Part shown: one piece after another, positions 36,271 to 44,635 of the stretch
Position numbering within the stretch: position 1 is the first letter of the stretch
How the letters are laid out: the number at the start of each line of letters is the position of its first letter
Assembly: GCF_900104575.1 (NCBI RefSeq)
Contig: NZ_LT629731.1
Span: forward strand, 1,905,051 to 1,969,050
Direction: 5' to 3'
DNA length: 64,000 nucleotides
DNA from: Bacillus tuaregi
GTDB lineage: Bacteria; Bacillota; Bacilli; Bacillales; Cytobacillaceae
Program-made: the position numbers and the translations under genes
Notes under the pieces: generated by a model
What the model was told of the DNA's origin: nothing
Databases searched by the model: none
The model's input: the letters and a program-made list of their open reading frames with translations, nothing else

Positions 36271-36300
36271 AATAGATTGTAATCTAGATTACAATCTATT
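36271..36300. promoter_or_regulatory. 30-bp perfect palindrome, candidate operator
   Basis: The 30 bases are a perfect inverted repeat with centre TAATCTAGATTA and outer arms AATAGATTG / CAATCTATT. It lies just upstream of a TATAAT (36316-36321), over the region where the -35 of the following gene should be. A perfect, gapless palindrome of this length at a promoter suggests a dimeric regulator. Which regulator is unknown. Confidence 0.7.
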
Positions 36301-36419
36301 CCACATTGCTAGTGTTATAATGAGTAAAACAAACAAATATTAAATGACCTTAGGCATCTATCCACATGAAGCACTTGAGTCATAATTTGAAACTACATGA
36401 AACGAAAAGGGGTATTCAC

Positions 36420-37376
36420 ATGCAAAATATGGCCGTACTTGGAGCAGGAATCATGGGACATGGTGTTGCTCAATTATTTGCCCAAGCGGGTAAAAATGTA
36501 AAAATCCAAGCAAGGAGAGAATCTTCTTTAGAAAAAGCTAGAGAGCTGATTACGAATAGCCTTCAAATTATGGTAGAAAAAGAAATGACAACTGCCATAG
36601 AAATGAATCAGGCATTAGCACGTATCACCTATACAACAGATTTACGTGAAGCGATTGACGGTGCAGACTTTATTCTTGAATCGATTCCTGAGGTTCTTGA
36701 GACAAAATTAGCGACATACGAAATCATTGAAAGCGTTGTCTCTGAAAAAACGATCATTGCTTCCAATACATCAACGTTTCCATTAAAGGAATTAACACAA
36801 AACGCAAAGCATCCGGAAAGATTCATAATTACACACTATTTTAACCCGCCACAAATTGTACCGGTAGTGGAAATTGCTCAATTCGAAAAAACGGACCAAA
36901 AGGTAGTTCAAGCTACTTATGATTTAATGAAAGAAATTGGTAAAGCTCCGGTTGTGCTACAAAAAGAAATTACAGGCTTTATCGTGAACCGTGTTCAAGT
37001 AGCTTACCTGCGTGAATGCTTCAATTTAATTGAACAAGGAATTTGTACAGCGGAAGATATCGATATCGCAACAAGAGGAAGCATGGGCTTTAAATGGGCT
37101 TTCTGTGGACCTTTAGAGAGTCAGGATTTAGCTGGACTTGAAACAACAAGAGCGATGGTAGGCAACATCATGAAGGATCTTTCCAATACAAGAGAGGTTC
37201 CAGCCTTCTTAAATGAAATGGTAGAAAACGGGGAACACGGAATCCGTACAAATAAAGGCTTCTACGAATATGACGATCATGGAGCAAAAGCCATTCATAC
37301 ACGTGATGATCACTTCTTAGATTTGGCTAAATTAATCCAGCAAAAAGCAGAAAACAATACTGTTCCTGCAAAATAA
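36420..37376 (+). CDS. 3-hydroxyacyl-CoA dehydrogenase family protein
   Basis: A 318-residue NAD-dependent dehydrogenase. The Rossmann motif is AVLGAGIMGHGVAQLFAQAG at residues 5-24; the catalytic histidine lies in ITHYFNPPQIVPVVEI (about residue 138), followed by the helical C-terminal domain with GFIVNRVQVAYLRECFNLIE. It is a paralogue of the hbd gene at 47914 but diverged, with the active site reading HYFNPPQ rather than HFFNPVP, so its substrate may be another 3-hydroxy acid or acyl-CoA (lambda-crystallin-like members exist). ATG 36420 has AAAAGGGG 7 nt upstream. It is monocistronic behind the palindrome-bearing promoter. Confidence 0.85.
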   Translation: MQNMAVLGAGIMGHGVAQLFAQAGKNVKIQARRESSLEKARELITNSLQIMVEKEMTTAIEMNQALARITYTTDLREAIDGADFILESIPEVLETKLATYEIIESVVSEKTIIASNTSTFPLKELTQNAKHPERFIITHYFNPPQIVPVVEIAQFEKTDQKVVQATYDLMKEIGKAPVVLQKEITGFIVNRVQVAYLRECFNLIEQGICTAEDIDIATRGSMGFKWAFCGPLESQDLAGLETTRAMVGNIMKDLSNTREVPAFLNEMVENGEHGIRTNKGFYEYDDHGAKAIHTRDDHFLDLAKLIQQKAENNTVPAK

Positions 37377-37457
37377 AAAGATTCGACCTTTACCATTTTA
37401 AACCTTTTAGCTGAAAACCATTTTACTTTACCCACCTTTAATAATAGAAGATAGAAA

Positions 37458-37499
37458 AGGGAGCTGCTTTAACTCGAGAATCAGCTCTCTCTTCTTTTT
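37458..37499 (+). terminator. Terminator after the dehydrogenase
   Basis: GGGAGCTG pairs with CAGCTCTC (one G-U), then a T-rich tract. The surrounding 305-base gap (37377-37681) holds nothing else that I recognise. Confidence 0.7.
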
Positions 37500-37681
37500 G
37501 TCCTGATACAAAGCATCGTTCATTGAAAATTCGAAAATGAAGCAGGAACCTATATTGTAAAATAATAATGAGGATGCTTTAATTATCTATATAGTCATTT
37601 TATTTTTAGTCTAATGAATAAATTGCATGAGATTATGTGAATTGTTTAACATATGACTTATAGTCCATAAGGAGGGTGATT

Positions 37682-37945
37682 ATGACCATTTCAACGAAAA
37701 ACATCCGAAAAAATAGAATAGGTTTATCAGTCAGAGATCAGATTATTGATGAGATTAGTAATCTCATTATTGTGATGGATATTCATCAATTAAATGGCTG
37801 GGAGGATATCGAGTTTGCTCAAATCGATAATCTGAGAAACTCTATGATTTCGACAGAAGAGCTTTATGTATTACGGGAGCTATTGGACAATAAATATGAG
37901 GAAATGCTCTATCAATTGTATTTAGAGGAATATTATCTTCAATAA
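37682..37945 (+). CDS. Small protein of unknown function
   Basis: I do not recognise this 87-residue protein. It has a basic N-terminus (STKNIRKNRIGLS) and an acidic, helical remainder (VRDQIIDEISNLIIVMDIHQ, then a tyrosine-rich end YEEMLYQLYLEEYYLQ). There is no membrane segment. ATG 37682 with a strong AAGGAGGG 6 nt upstream and a terminator behind it argue that it is expressed as a single gene. It is roughly Spo0E-sized, but I do not see the Spo0E signature. Confidence 0.65.
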   Translation: MTISTKNIRKNRIGLSVRDQIIDEISNLIIVMDIHQLNGWEDIEFAQIDNLRNSMISTEELYVLRELLDNKYEEMLYQLYLEEYYLQ

Positions 37946-37971
37946 TATGACTGTATGCTCAAAATGATGAC

Positions 37972-38002
37972 AAGTTGCCCCCTTATAAGGCAGCTTTTTT
38001 TA
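37972..38002 (+). terminator. Terminator after the 87-residue protein
   Basis: AAGTTGCC pairs with GGCAGCTT around CCCTTATAA (one G-U), followed by T residues. Confidence 0.8.
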
Positions 38003-38121
38003 TTGGGTTAGATGTTGAATACCTTTGCAATATGTAAGCGTGCTGTATATAAGTATCTTACTTTTGTTTAAAATAGATAGAGAAGAAAAAGAAATGTACA
38101 TACATTTTTGGAGGGAATATC

Positions 38122-39333
38122 ATGAGTCGATTGGATAGGCTCAGAATGGGGAAAGTGGAAACAAGACATTTTCAACAATTCAATGAGTTATTACGCTATG
38201 TATTTCAAGTCACGAAAAAGGAACTACAAATGGTTGGCTGGGAGGAGCGAGAAATTGCACTTGCCAAACTGCCTGTTTTGGAAAAAGCAGATGTACTTGG
38301 CTGGTTTGATGGTGAAACATTGATATCGCAACTGGCTGTATACCCTTTCCGGGTGAATATTTTTGGCCGTACTTTTGAAATGGGTGGACTGACAGGTGTT
38401 GGTACATATCCTGAATATGCGAACATGGGGCTTATGAATAAGCTGCTACGACAGGCCCTTTTGGATATGCAGGAAAGGAAACAATCGATATCCTATTTAT
38501 TTCCTTACTCATTTCCCTTTTACCGCCGAAAAGGCTGGGAAATCATTTCTGATAAGATGACCTTTGAAATCAAGGACTACCAGCTGCCAAAGGCGAGAAA
38601 GGTACCTGGCTATGTTGAAAGGCTGGACACAGAGCATCCTGATATTCGCCAGGTTTACAGACATTTTTCTGGCATGCGTCATGCGGCTATGATTCGAAAT
38701 GAATTAGCATGGGATGAATATTGGAGATGGGATTTGGACGATCTAACAGCAGCTGTTTATTATGATGGAACACATCAGCCACTGGGTTATTTGTTATATT
38801 GGATATCGAAGGATGTATTACATGTGAAGGAAATGGTTTATATAAACCAGGAGGCAAGGATTGGTCTTTGGAATTTCATTAGTGCCCATTTTTCAATGGT
38901 ATCTAAGGTGGTGGGAAGCACGTACACAAATGATCCTTTAGCCTTCTGGCTCGAGGATGGGGATATAAAGGAAACGATTGTTCCTTATTATATGGCAAGG
39001 ATTGTCGATGTTAGACAGTTTATTGCCCAGTATCCATTTAGGGCTCTTGGAACAGAAATCCGTTTAACATTTGAGCTAGATGACCCCATTTTGGAATGGA
39101 ATCAAGGGATTTACACGCTCCATATATCTGAAACAGGTGAAGGAAAGCTCGTTCAAAGTGAAGAACTGCCTGATTTTTCCTTAAATATCCAAACGCTGAC
39201 AACCATGCTACTAGGTTACAAGCGACCATCCTATTTAGCTGTCATCGGTCGTCTTACAGGAAACAAACAAACGGTAGAGAGATTAGAAAGCTTGATTGAA
39301 CGGGATACACCCTATTTTTCAGATTATTTTTAA
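38122..39333 (+). CDS. Eis-like GNAT N-acetyltransferase
   Basis: A 403-residue protein with the Eis architecture: an N-terminal GNAT domain (residues 1-130) with GGLTGVGTYPEYANMGLMNKL as the acetyl-CoA-binding region, a second degenerate GNAT domain (about 150-290), and a C-terminal SCP2-like sterol-carrier domain (about 295-403, ending SLIERDTPYF). Eis enzymes acetylate multiple amines of aminoglycosides or other polyamines; the substrate of Bacillus members is not known. FPFYRRKGWEI is another family motif. GGAGG precedes the start. Single gene with terminator. Confidence 0.85.
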   Translation: MSRLDRLRMGKVETRHFQQFNELLRYVFQVTKKELQMVGWEEREIALAKLPVLEKADVLGWFDGETLISQLAVYPFRVNIFGRTFEMGGLTGVGTYPEYANMGLMNKLLRQALLDMQERKQSISYLFPYSFPFYRRKGWEIISDKMTFEIKDYQLPKARKVPGYVERLDTEHPDIRQVYRHFSGMRHAAMIRNELAWDEYWRWDLDDLTAAVYYDGTHQPLGYLLYWISKDVLHVKEMVYINQEARIGLWNFISAHFSMVSKVVGSTYTNDPLAFWLEDGDIKETIVPYYMARIVDVRQFIAQYPFRALGTEIRLTFELDDPILEWNQGIYTLHISETGEGKLVQSEELPDFSLNIQTLTTMLLGYKRPSYLAVIGRLTGNKQTVERLESLIERDTPYFSDYF

Positions 39334-39389
39334 ACAAATCTATGTAAAGATAAACTATTTTATACAACGGACAAAACAATAGAATTCCG

Positions 39390-39424
39390 CCGCACAGTGA
39401 TATTTTCGCCTGTGCGGTTTTTTA
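39390..39424 (+). terminator. Terminator after the Eis-like gene
   Basis: CCGCACAG pairs with CTGTGCGG around a 12-base loop, then TTTTTT. Confidence 0.9.
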
Positions 39425-39527
39425 TTAATATACTATTCTAAATTTTCTAATGTAAATTAAAGGAAATATCGTTTTGGGTATAGAAAGTATCTATATAATA
39501 GGATTGATTTAAAGGAGAGGAATACTT

Positions 39528-40004
39528 ATGCAAAAAGAATTAACTTATGAAGACATTCAGATAGGGGATCAAGCTGTTTTTTCAAAAACCATTTCGGAAT
39601 TTGATATCTATCAATTTGCGGGCATAACAGGGGATTTTAACCCGATGCATATTGACGAAGAGTTCGCGGATAAGACGATTTTTCAGGATAGGATTGCTCA
39701 TGGTCTCTTAACAGGTAGCTTTATCTCTACAGTACTTGGTATGAAGCTTCCAGGCCCCAATTCCATCTATTTATCGCAGAGCTTTCGCTTTACAGCTCCT
39801 GTCAAGGTAGGAGATACCATTAAAGCGGTGGTAGAAGTGATTGAAAAACAGGATCGTAAAAAATTTATTAAATTAAAAACACAGGTATGGAATCAACGTC
39901 AAGAAATGGTTGTAGATGGAGAAGCACTCGTGATGAAAAAACAATTAGAGATAAAAAAAGAACAGTCTGATATTGATAAGGTCTCAACAGGCGGAAAGCA
40001 ATAA
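39528..40004 (+). CDS. MaoC-like (R)-specific enoyl-CoA hydratase
   Basis: A 158-residue hot-dog fold protein with the hydratase-2 motif: ITGDFNPMHIDEEFADKTIF (catalytic Asp and His), then RIAHGLLTGSFISTVLG. Such enzymes hydrate trans-2-enoyl-CoA to (R)-3-hydroxyacyl-CoA, linking beta-oxidation to polyhydroxyalkanoate or fatty acid synthesis. The C-terminal 20 residues are a charged tail. GGAGAGG precedes ATG 39528. No PHA synthase is near. Confidence 0.85.
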   Translation: MQKELTYEDIQIGDQAVFSKTISEFDIYQFAGITGDFNPMHIDEEFADKTIFQDRIAHGLLTGSFISTVLGMKLPGPNSIYLSQSFRFTAPVKVGDTIKAVVEVIEKQDRKKFIKLKTQVWNQRQEMVVDGEALVMKKQLEIKKEQSDIDKVSTGGKQ

Positions 40005-40112
40005 AATAGAGCTTTTAGTGAAACGAGAAGATTCTTGAGGTGATTTCAGGGTTATTTTTTTCCTTCGCAGACTAAAAAGTATAAAATGGTAAGTAGAAAA
40101 GGAGTGAAATAG

Positions 40113-41918
40113 ATGAAATACATTGATACATGGGATTTAGATACTATTTTTCCAGGAGGAACGAAATCACCTGAATTACAGGAAAAATTACATACGATTA
40201 AAATAGAAATCCAAGATTACCAAGAGCTGATTCAACAATGGGACCATCATGGAACTAATTCAGCGGAGTCTCTGAAAGTACTATTAACAAAGCAGGAATC
40301 AATTGAAAAAGGCTTAGGTCAAGCTGGCTCCTTTGTCCATATGTGGCAGGATGCCTATACAGATGATGAATATGCTAATGTAGTGATGGGACAAGTAATG
40401 GACCTAGCAAGCGAAATGGAAAAGCTATCGACCGTTTATACAAAAAAGCTCGTTGCTATTGAGGACGAAAATTGGCAAACATGGTTGAATGATCCTGAAT
40501 TATCCGAGCTTTCCTTCGCGTTAAATGAAATTCGTGATCAAGGAAAGCGGCTGTTGTCCGAAGCTGAAGAAAAAATCATTACAGAATTAAATAATGATGG
40601 GATTGCCGGCTGGAGCCGTCTCTACGATACAGCTGTTTCCATTATGACCATTCCGTTTACGGATAAAGCGGGGAACAAAAAGGAATATTCAGTCGGTCAG
40701 GCAATGAACCGCATGTATTCGGATCCTGATCCAGAGGTACGAAAACAGCTATTTGAAAATTGGGAGGCTGCATGGACTAAGTTTGCTCCTATTTTCGCTG
40801 ATACGCTAAATCATTTAGATGGATATCGGATTACGCTGCAAAGAGCACACCAGCGTGAAAGCTTCCTTGATGAGCCTTTGGAATATAATCGTATGTCGAA
40901 GGAAACCCTTGATGCGATGTGGGCAGCTGTTTCCAATCATAAACCGTCGTTTGTGGACTTTTTAACACAAAAGGCGAAAATACTTGGTATGGAAAAGCTG
41001 AGCTGGCAGGATGTAGATGCCCCTGTTGCCTTGGGGGATGCGAAGCCGCCAAGCTTTTCATACGATGAAGCCTGTGATTTTGTGATTGAAAACTTTGCAA
41101 CCTTTGGACCACAATTAGCACAGTTTGCACAACATGCCTTAGAAAACCGCTGGGTTGAGGCGGAGGATCGTCCGAAAAAACGTCCAGGAGGATACTGTGA
41201 AGAGCTTCCTGAATTTCAAGAATCCCGTATCTTTATGACGTTTACCGGCTCATCGTCTGACACAAGTACGTTAGCTCATGAATTAGGCCATGCCTTTCAT
41301 AGCTATGTGATGAGAGATTTGCCGAATTTAAATCGCGGCTATGCTATGAATGTCGCAGAAACTGCCAGTACCTTTGCTGAAACCATCATTAGCAATGCAA
41401 CAGTAGCTAATGCGAAAACAAAGGAAGAAAAAATTTCGTTGTTAAATACGAAAATGGAAAATGCGATTGCAATGTTTTTCAATATCCATGCCCGTTATCT
41501 ATTCGAAAAGTCCTTCTATGAGGAACGTTCAGAGGGGATTGTTTCAGAACAAAGATTGAATGAATTAATGGTCAATGCCCAAAAAGAGGCATACTGCAAC
41601 AGCTTATCTAGCTACCATCCACATTTCTGGTGTAGCAAGCTACATTTCTTTATTGACGATATTCCATTTTATAATTTCCCTTATACCTTTGGGTTTTTAT
41701 TCAGCTTGGGTATTTACGCCGAATTCCTTAAGGAACCAAAAGAGTTTGAAGAAAAATATATTGCTTTGCTACGAGATACTGGTTCAATGAAGGTAGAAGA
41801 TCTTGCACTGAAGCATCTGGGGGTTGACTTAACAAAGCCAGCTTTTTGGGAAGCTGGTATTGAATTAATGGAGAGAGATGTAGAGGAATTTATTCGTTTG
41901 ACGGATGAATTGTTATAA
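40113..41918 (+). CDS. M3-family oligoendopeptidase (PepF type)
   Basis: A 601-residue cytoplasmic zinc metallopeptidase. The active site is STLAHELGHAFHS (HExxH at about residues 390-394) with the downstream glutamate in NVAETASTFAE. The N-terminal helical domain (to about residue 200) is typical of PepF/M3 enzymes that degrade oligopeptides of about 7-17 residues. Length is usual (about 600). AAAAGGAGTG precedes the start. It is encoded alone and followed by a strong terminator. Bacillus genomes often carry several paralogues, so an exact orthologue is not assigned. Confidence 0.9.
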   Translation: MKYIDTWDLDTIFPGGTKSPELQEKLHTIKIEIQDYQELIQQWDHHGTNSAESLKVLLTKQESIEKGLGQAGSFVHMWQDAYTDDEYANVVMGQVMDLASEMEKLSTVYTKKLVAIEDENWQTWLNDPELSELSFALNEIRDQGKRLLSEAEEKIITELNNDGIAGWSRLYDTAVSIMTIPFTDKAGNKKEYSVGQAMNRMYSDPDPEVRKQLFENWEAAWTKFAPIFADTLNHLDGYRITLQRAHQRESFLDEPLEYNRMSKETLDAMWAAVSNHKPSFVDFLTQKAKILGMEKLSWQDVDAPVALGDAKPPSFSYDEACDFVIENFATFGPQLAQFAQHALENRWVEAEDRPKKRPGGYCEELPEFQESRIFMTFTGSSSDTSTLAHELGHAFHSYVMRDLPNLNRGYAMNVAETASTFAETIISNATVANAKTKEEKISLLNTKMENAIAMFFNIHARYLFEKSFYEERSEGIVSEQRLNELMVNAQKEAYCNSLSSYHPHFWCSKLHFFIDDIPFYNFPYTFGFLFSLGIYAEFLKEPKEFEEKYIALLRDTGSMKVEDLALKHLGVDLTKPAFWEAGIELMERDVEEFIRLTDELL

Positions 41919-41934
41919 AAGAATAACGATTTTT

Positions 41935-41962
41935 GGATCCCTCCAGTTGGAGGGATCTTTTT
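41935..41962 (+). terminator. Terminator after the oligopeptidase
   Basis: GATCCCTCCA pairs with TGGAGGGATC around GT, followed by TTTTT. Confidence 0.92.
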
Positions 41963-42522
41963 GGTTCAGATTTTAAGTTTACTCATAAAAGCTATTTAAC
42001 AAAATAAATCTATCTGAATTTATAAGTTCATTGTTTTTATCTATTCTATTTAAATCAGCTAGATTTTTTATTGTTTTTATTATTTTATAAGTTATTAGAC
42101 CTATTACTAAATGGGGACTAGTTGTAACTTCTTCTATAAATATAATTATAATCATGCAAATATTATTAATATCTTTCGTTCTATCTCTTTATCACTATAT
42201 AAAATCTACAGTATTTTTAATATATTCCATAGATTCGTGTTATTGTTTAAAAAATTGTGATTTTTTAGAATATTAATAGAGGAGCTATTCTAAAGACTCT
42301 TCTACAAACAGGTACATACAAGGGACAAATAGTGAAGGCTTGCAGACTAGTCATAACTAAAATATGGATAGCAATGATACATCTTTAACAGATGATGTCT
42401 TTATTATTTGTTTTTTCCTTCATGTGGTTTGAAAGACGATTCATAGCCAAGTAAATGAAATATTGTCTTTCCTAGTTTTTTGTTCGTTATTCATAATTCA
42501 ATTTGAGGGAGTCGAGACACAA
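41963..42522. other. 560-bp AT-rich gap before the acyl-CoA oxidation cluster
   Basis: A strongly AT-rich stretch without a convincing gene. One plus-strand frame from about 42093 to 42280 is open for about 60 codons and reads as a hydrophobic segment (KWGLVVTSSINIIIIMQILL), which could be a remnant of a membrane gene, but there is no start or ribosome site. TGAAAGACGATTCATAGC at 42430-42447 is a weak FadR-like half-match. The promoter of the acyl-CoA dehydrogenase must lie here; I cannot place it. Confidence 0.35.
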
Positions 42523-43662
42523 ATGATTTTTAAACTGTCAGAAGAACATGAAATGATTCGTAAAATGGTACATGACTTTGCAAAAAATGAAGTAGAGCCA
42601 ACCGCAGCACAAAGGGATGAGGAGCAACATTTTGACCGTGAAATCTTCAATAAAATGGGTGAGCTTGGATTAGCTGGTATACCTTGGCCTGAAGAATACG
42701 GCGGTATTGGAAGCGATTATTTAGCGTATTGTATCGCGGTAGAAGAGCTATCCCGCGTGGATGCATCTGTTGGTGTTATGCTTTCTGCACATACATCACT
42801 TGCTGGATGGCCTGTCTTTAAATTTGGTACGGAAGAACAAAAACAAAAATATCTTCGTCCAATGGCACAAGGTGAAAAATTAGGTGCTTACGGTTTAACA
42901 GAGCCTGGAAGTGGTTCTGATGCGAGTGGTATGAAAACAAATGCTCGTCTAGAAGGGGACCATTATGTGCTAAACGGCTCTAAAATCTTTATTACGAATG
43001 GCGGAGAAGCTGAAATCTATGTTGTGTTTGCCAGCACCGATTCATCGAAAGGTACTAGGGGGATTACAGCCTTTATCGTTGAAAGCGATTACCCAGGCTT
43101 TTCTATTGGTAAGAAGGAAGATAAGATGGGCATTCGTTCGTCACCAACAACAGAGATTATTTTTGAGGACTGCAAGGTACCAGTTGAAAATGTGTTAGGT
43201 AATGTGGGCGAAGGCTTCAAGATTGCGATGATGACCTTGGATGGTGGTCGTAATGGTATTGCAGCACAGGCTGTTGGAATTGCTCAGGGAGCGCTTGATG
43301 CGGCAACCAATTACGCGAAAGAACGTGTTCAATTTGGAAAACCAATTTCAGCACAGCAGGGTGTAGCCTTTAAGCTTGCCGATATGGCGACAAATGTAGA
43401 GGCTGCCAGACTATTAACCTATCAAGCTGCTTATTTAGAATATGAGGGACTTCCTTACGGTAAAGAATCTGCAATGTCTAAGCTATTTGCTGGTGATACA
43501 GCGATGAAAGTCACAACAGAGGCTGTACAAATTTTTGGCGGCTACGGCTATACAAAGGAATATCCGGTTGAACGTTATATGCGCGATGCCAAAATTACGC
43601 AAATTTACGAGGGAACACAAGAAATTCAACGCTTAGTTATTTCTAGAATGCTGACTAAGTAA
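42523..43662 (+). CDS. acdA: Short-chain acyl-CoA dehydrogenase
   Basis: An FAD enzyme of 379 residues that makes trans-2-enoyl-CoA and passes electrons to ETF. It begins [20 protein letters not shown], has [19 protein letters not shown] (substrate and FAD contact) and, near the C-terminus, the catalytic glutamate in [18 protein letters not shown]. This position and the total length fit short-chain (butyryl-CoA-type) members. ATG 42523 follows GAGGGAG; the frame back to 42463 is rejected. It leads a gene set of etfB, etfA, fadF-like, hbd and crotonase. The symbol follows common Bacillus usage and is approximate. Confidence 0.92.
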   Translation: MIFKLSEEHEMIRKMVHDFAKNEVEPTAAQRDEEQHFDREIFNKMGELGLAGIPWPEEYGGIGSDYLAYCIAVEELSRVDASVGVMLSAHTSLAGWPVFKFGTEEQKQKYLRPMAQGEKLGAYGLTEPGSGSDASGMKTNARLEGDHYVLNGSKIFITNGGEAEIYVVFASTDSSKGTRGITAFIVESDYPGFSIGKKEDKMGIRSSPTTEIIFEDCKVPVENVLGNVGEGFKIAMMTLDGGRNGIAAQAVGIAQGALDAATNYAKERVQFGKPISAQQGVAFKLADMATNVEAARLLTYQAAYLEYEGLPYGKESAMSKLFAGDTAMKVTTEAVQIFGGYGYTKEYPVERYMRDAKITQIYEGTQEIQRLVISRMLTK

Positions 43663-43681
43663 GTTTTACCGCCCCACCCCC

Positions 43682-43742
43682 GTCTTTCGGTTTTACCATA
43701 AGAAGGCATCCTCTAGGGAGTCTGCTTGTAAAGCCGAAAGAC
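43682..43742 (+). promoter_or_regulatory. Intraoperonic hairpin between acdA and etfB
   Basis: GTCTTTCGGTTTTAC pairs over 15 positions (one G-U) with GTAAAGCCGAAAGAC around a 31-base loop. No T run follows, so it is more likely an mRNA stability or processing element than a full terminator. Confidence 0.6.
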
Positions 43743-43768
43743 GTATAAATAGAAATGGAGGAATACAG

Positions 43769-44539
43769 ATGAATATTTATGTAATCATGAAACGCACCTT
43801 TGATACAGAAGAAAAAGTTTCGATTCATAACGGACAAGTAAGTGAAGACGGCGCGACATTTATTATTAATCCTTATGATGAATATGCGATTGAAGAAGCT
43901 CTTACATTAAAAGAAGCTCATGGCGGTGAAGTAACGGTTGTAACTGTTGGTGATGAAGAATCACAGAAAGAACTTCGTACGGCATTGGCCATGGGTGCAG
44001 ATAAAGCTGTTCTCATCAATGATGAAGACGTTGAAGAAGGAGATGCATACTCCACTGCCAGTTTGTTAAGTGCCTTTTTTAAAGAGAAGGAAGTGGATAT
44101 CATTTTAGCAGGAAATGTGACTGTTGATGGCAGCTCTGGCCAAGTAGGGCCTAGACTTGCGGAGGAATTAGAGATATCAGCAGTTACGACCATAACCAAG
44201 CTAACCATTGATGGAGCGAAAGCAACTATTGAACGCGATGTCGAAGGGGATATTGAAATCATTGAAACACAGCTTCCGATATTAGTTACCTGCCAGCAAG
44301 GTCTAAATGAACCGCGTTACCCTTCACTTCCAGGGATTATGAAGGCGAAGAAAAAACCACTTGAGGAGCTAGAGCTTGATGATTTAGACCTTGATGAGGA
44401 CGATGTGGAAGCAAAAACAAAAACGACTGAAATCTTTCTGCCACAGGCAAAAGCGGCCGGTCGAGTCCTAGAGGGCGATCTTTCACAGCAAGTAAAGGAG
44501 CTGGCCTCCTTACTAAAGGCAGAAGCGAAAGTGATTTAA
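43769..44539 (+). CDS. etfB: Electron transfer flavoprotein beta subunit
   Basis: EtfB pairs with EtfA to carry electrons from acyl-CoA dehydrogenase; the beta subunit binds AMP in classical ETFs. The 256 residues include the beginning MNIYVIMKRTFDTEEKV, NPYDEYAIEEAL, ILAGNVTVDGSSGQVGPRLAE and the signature CQQGLNEPRYPSLPGIMKAKKKP (about residues 172-194). GGAGG lies 8 nt before the ATG. Its stop codon is within the left edge of repeat copy E, which separates it from etfA. Confidence 0.95.
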   Translation: MNIYVIMKRTFDTEEKVSIHNGQVSEDGATFIINPYDEYAIEEALTLKEAHGGEVTVVTVGDEESQKELRTALAMGADKAVLINDEDVEEGDAYSTASLLSAFFKEKEVDIILAGNVTVDGSSGQVGPRLAEELEISAVTTITKLTIDGAKATIERDVEGDIEIIETQLPILVTCQQGLNEPRYPSLPGIMKAKKKPLEELELDDLDLDEDDVEAKTKTTEIFLPQAKAAGRVLEGDLSQQVKELASLLKAEAKVI

Positions 44540-44584
44540 CATCATTCAGCAACCGGACGCAAATTCGACGGGCGAATTTGATTC
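44537..44584. repeat. Modular palindromic repeat, copy E (minimal)
   Basis: A 48-base minimal copy inside an operon: the left edge TAACATCATTCAGC joined directly to CCGGACGCAAATTCG, then the loop and CGAATTTGATT. The bulk of the left module is missing. It shares its first three bases with the etfB stop codon and ends about 34 bases before the etfA ribosome site. Confidence 0.85.
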
Positions 44585-44635
44585 GAAACCATTATTTGAA
44601 AAACAAATGTACAACTAAGGGAGGGACCCACCAAT

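Noticed and set aside
37682-37945. Spo0E-like phosphatase identity for the 87-residue protein
   Set aside because: The size is suggestive and ynzD is missing from its usual place, but the conserved Spo0E helix pattern is not visible.
42430-42447. FadR-like site before the acyl-CoA dehydrogenase
   Set aside because: TGAAAGACGATTCATAGC matches the consensus TGAATGA-N2-A-N-TCATTCA at about 11 of 15 fixed positions, with the right arm poorly kept; too weak to list as an operator.
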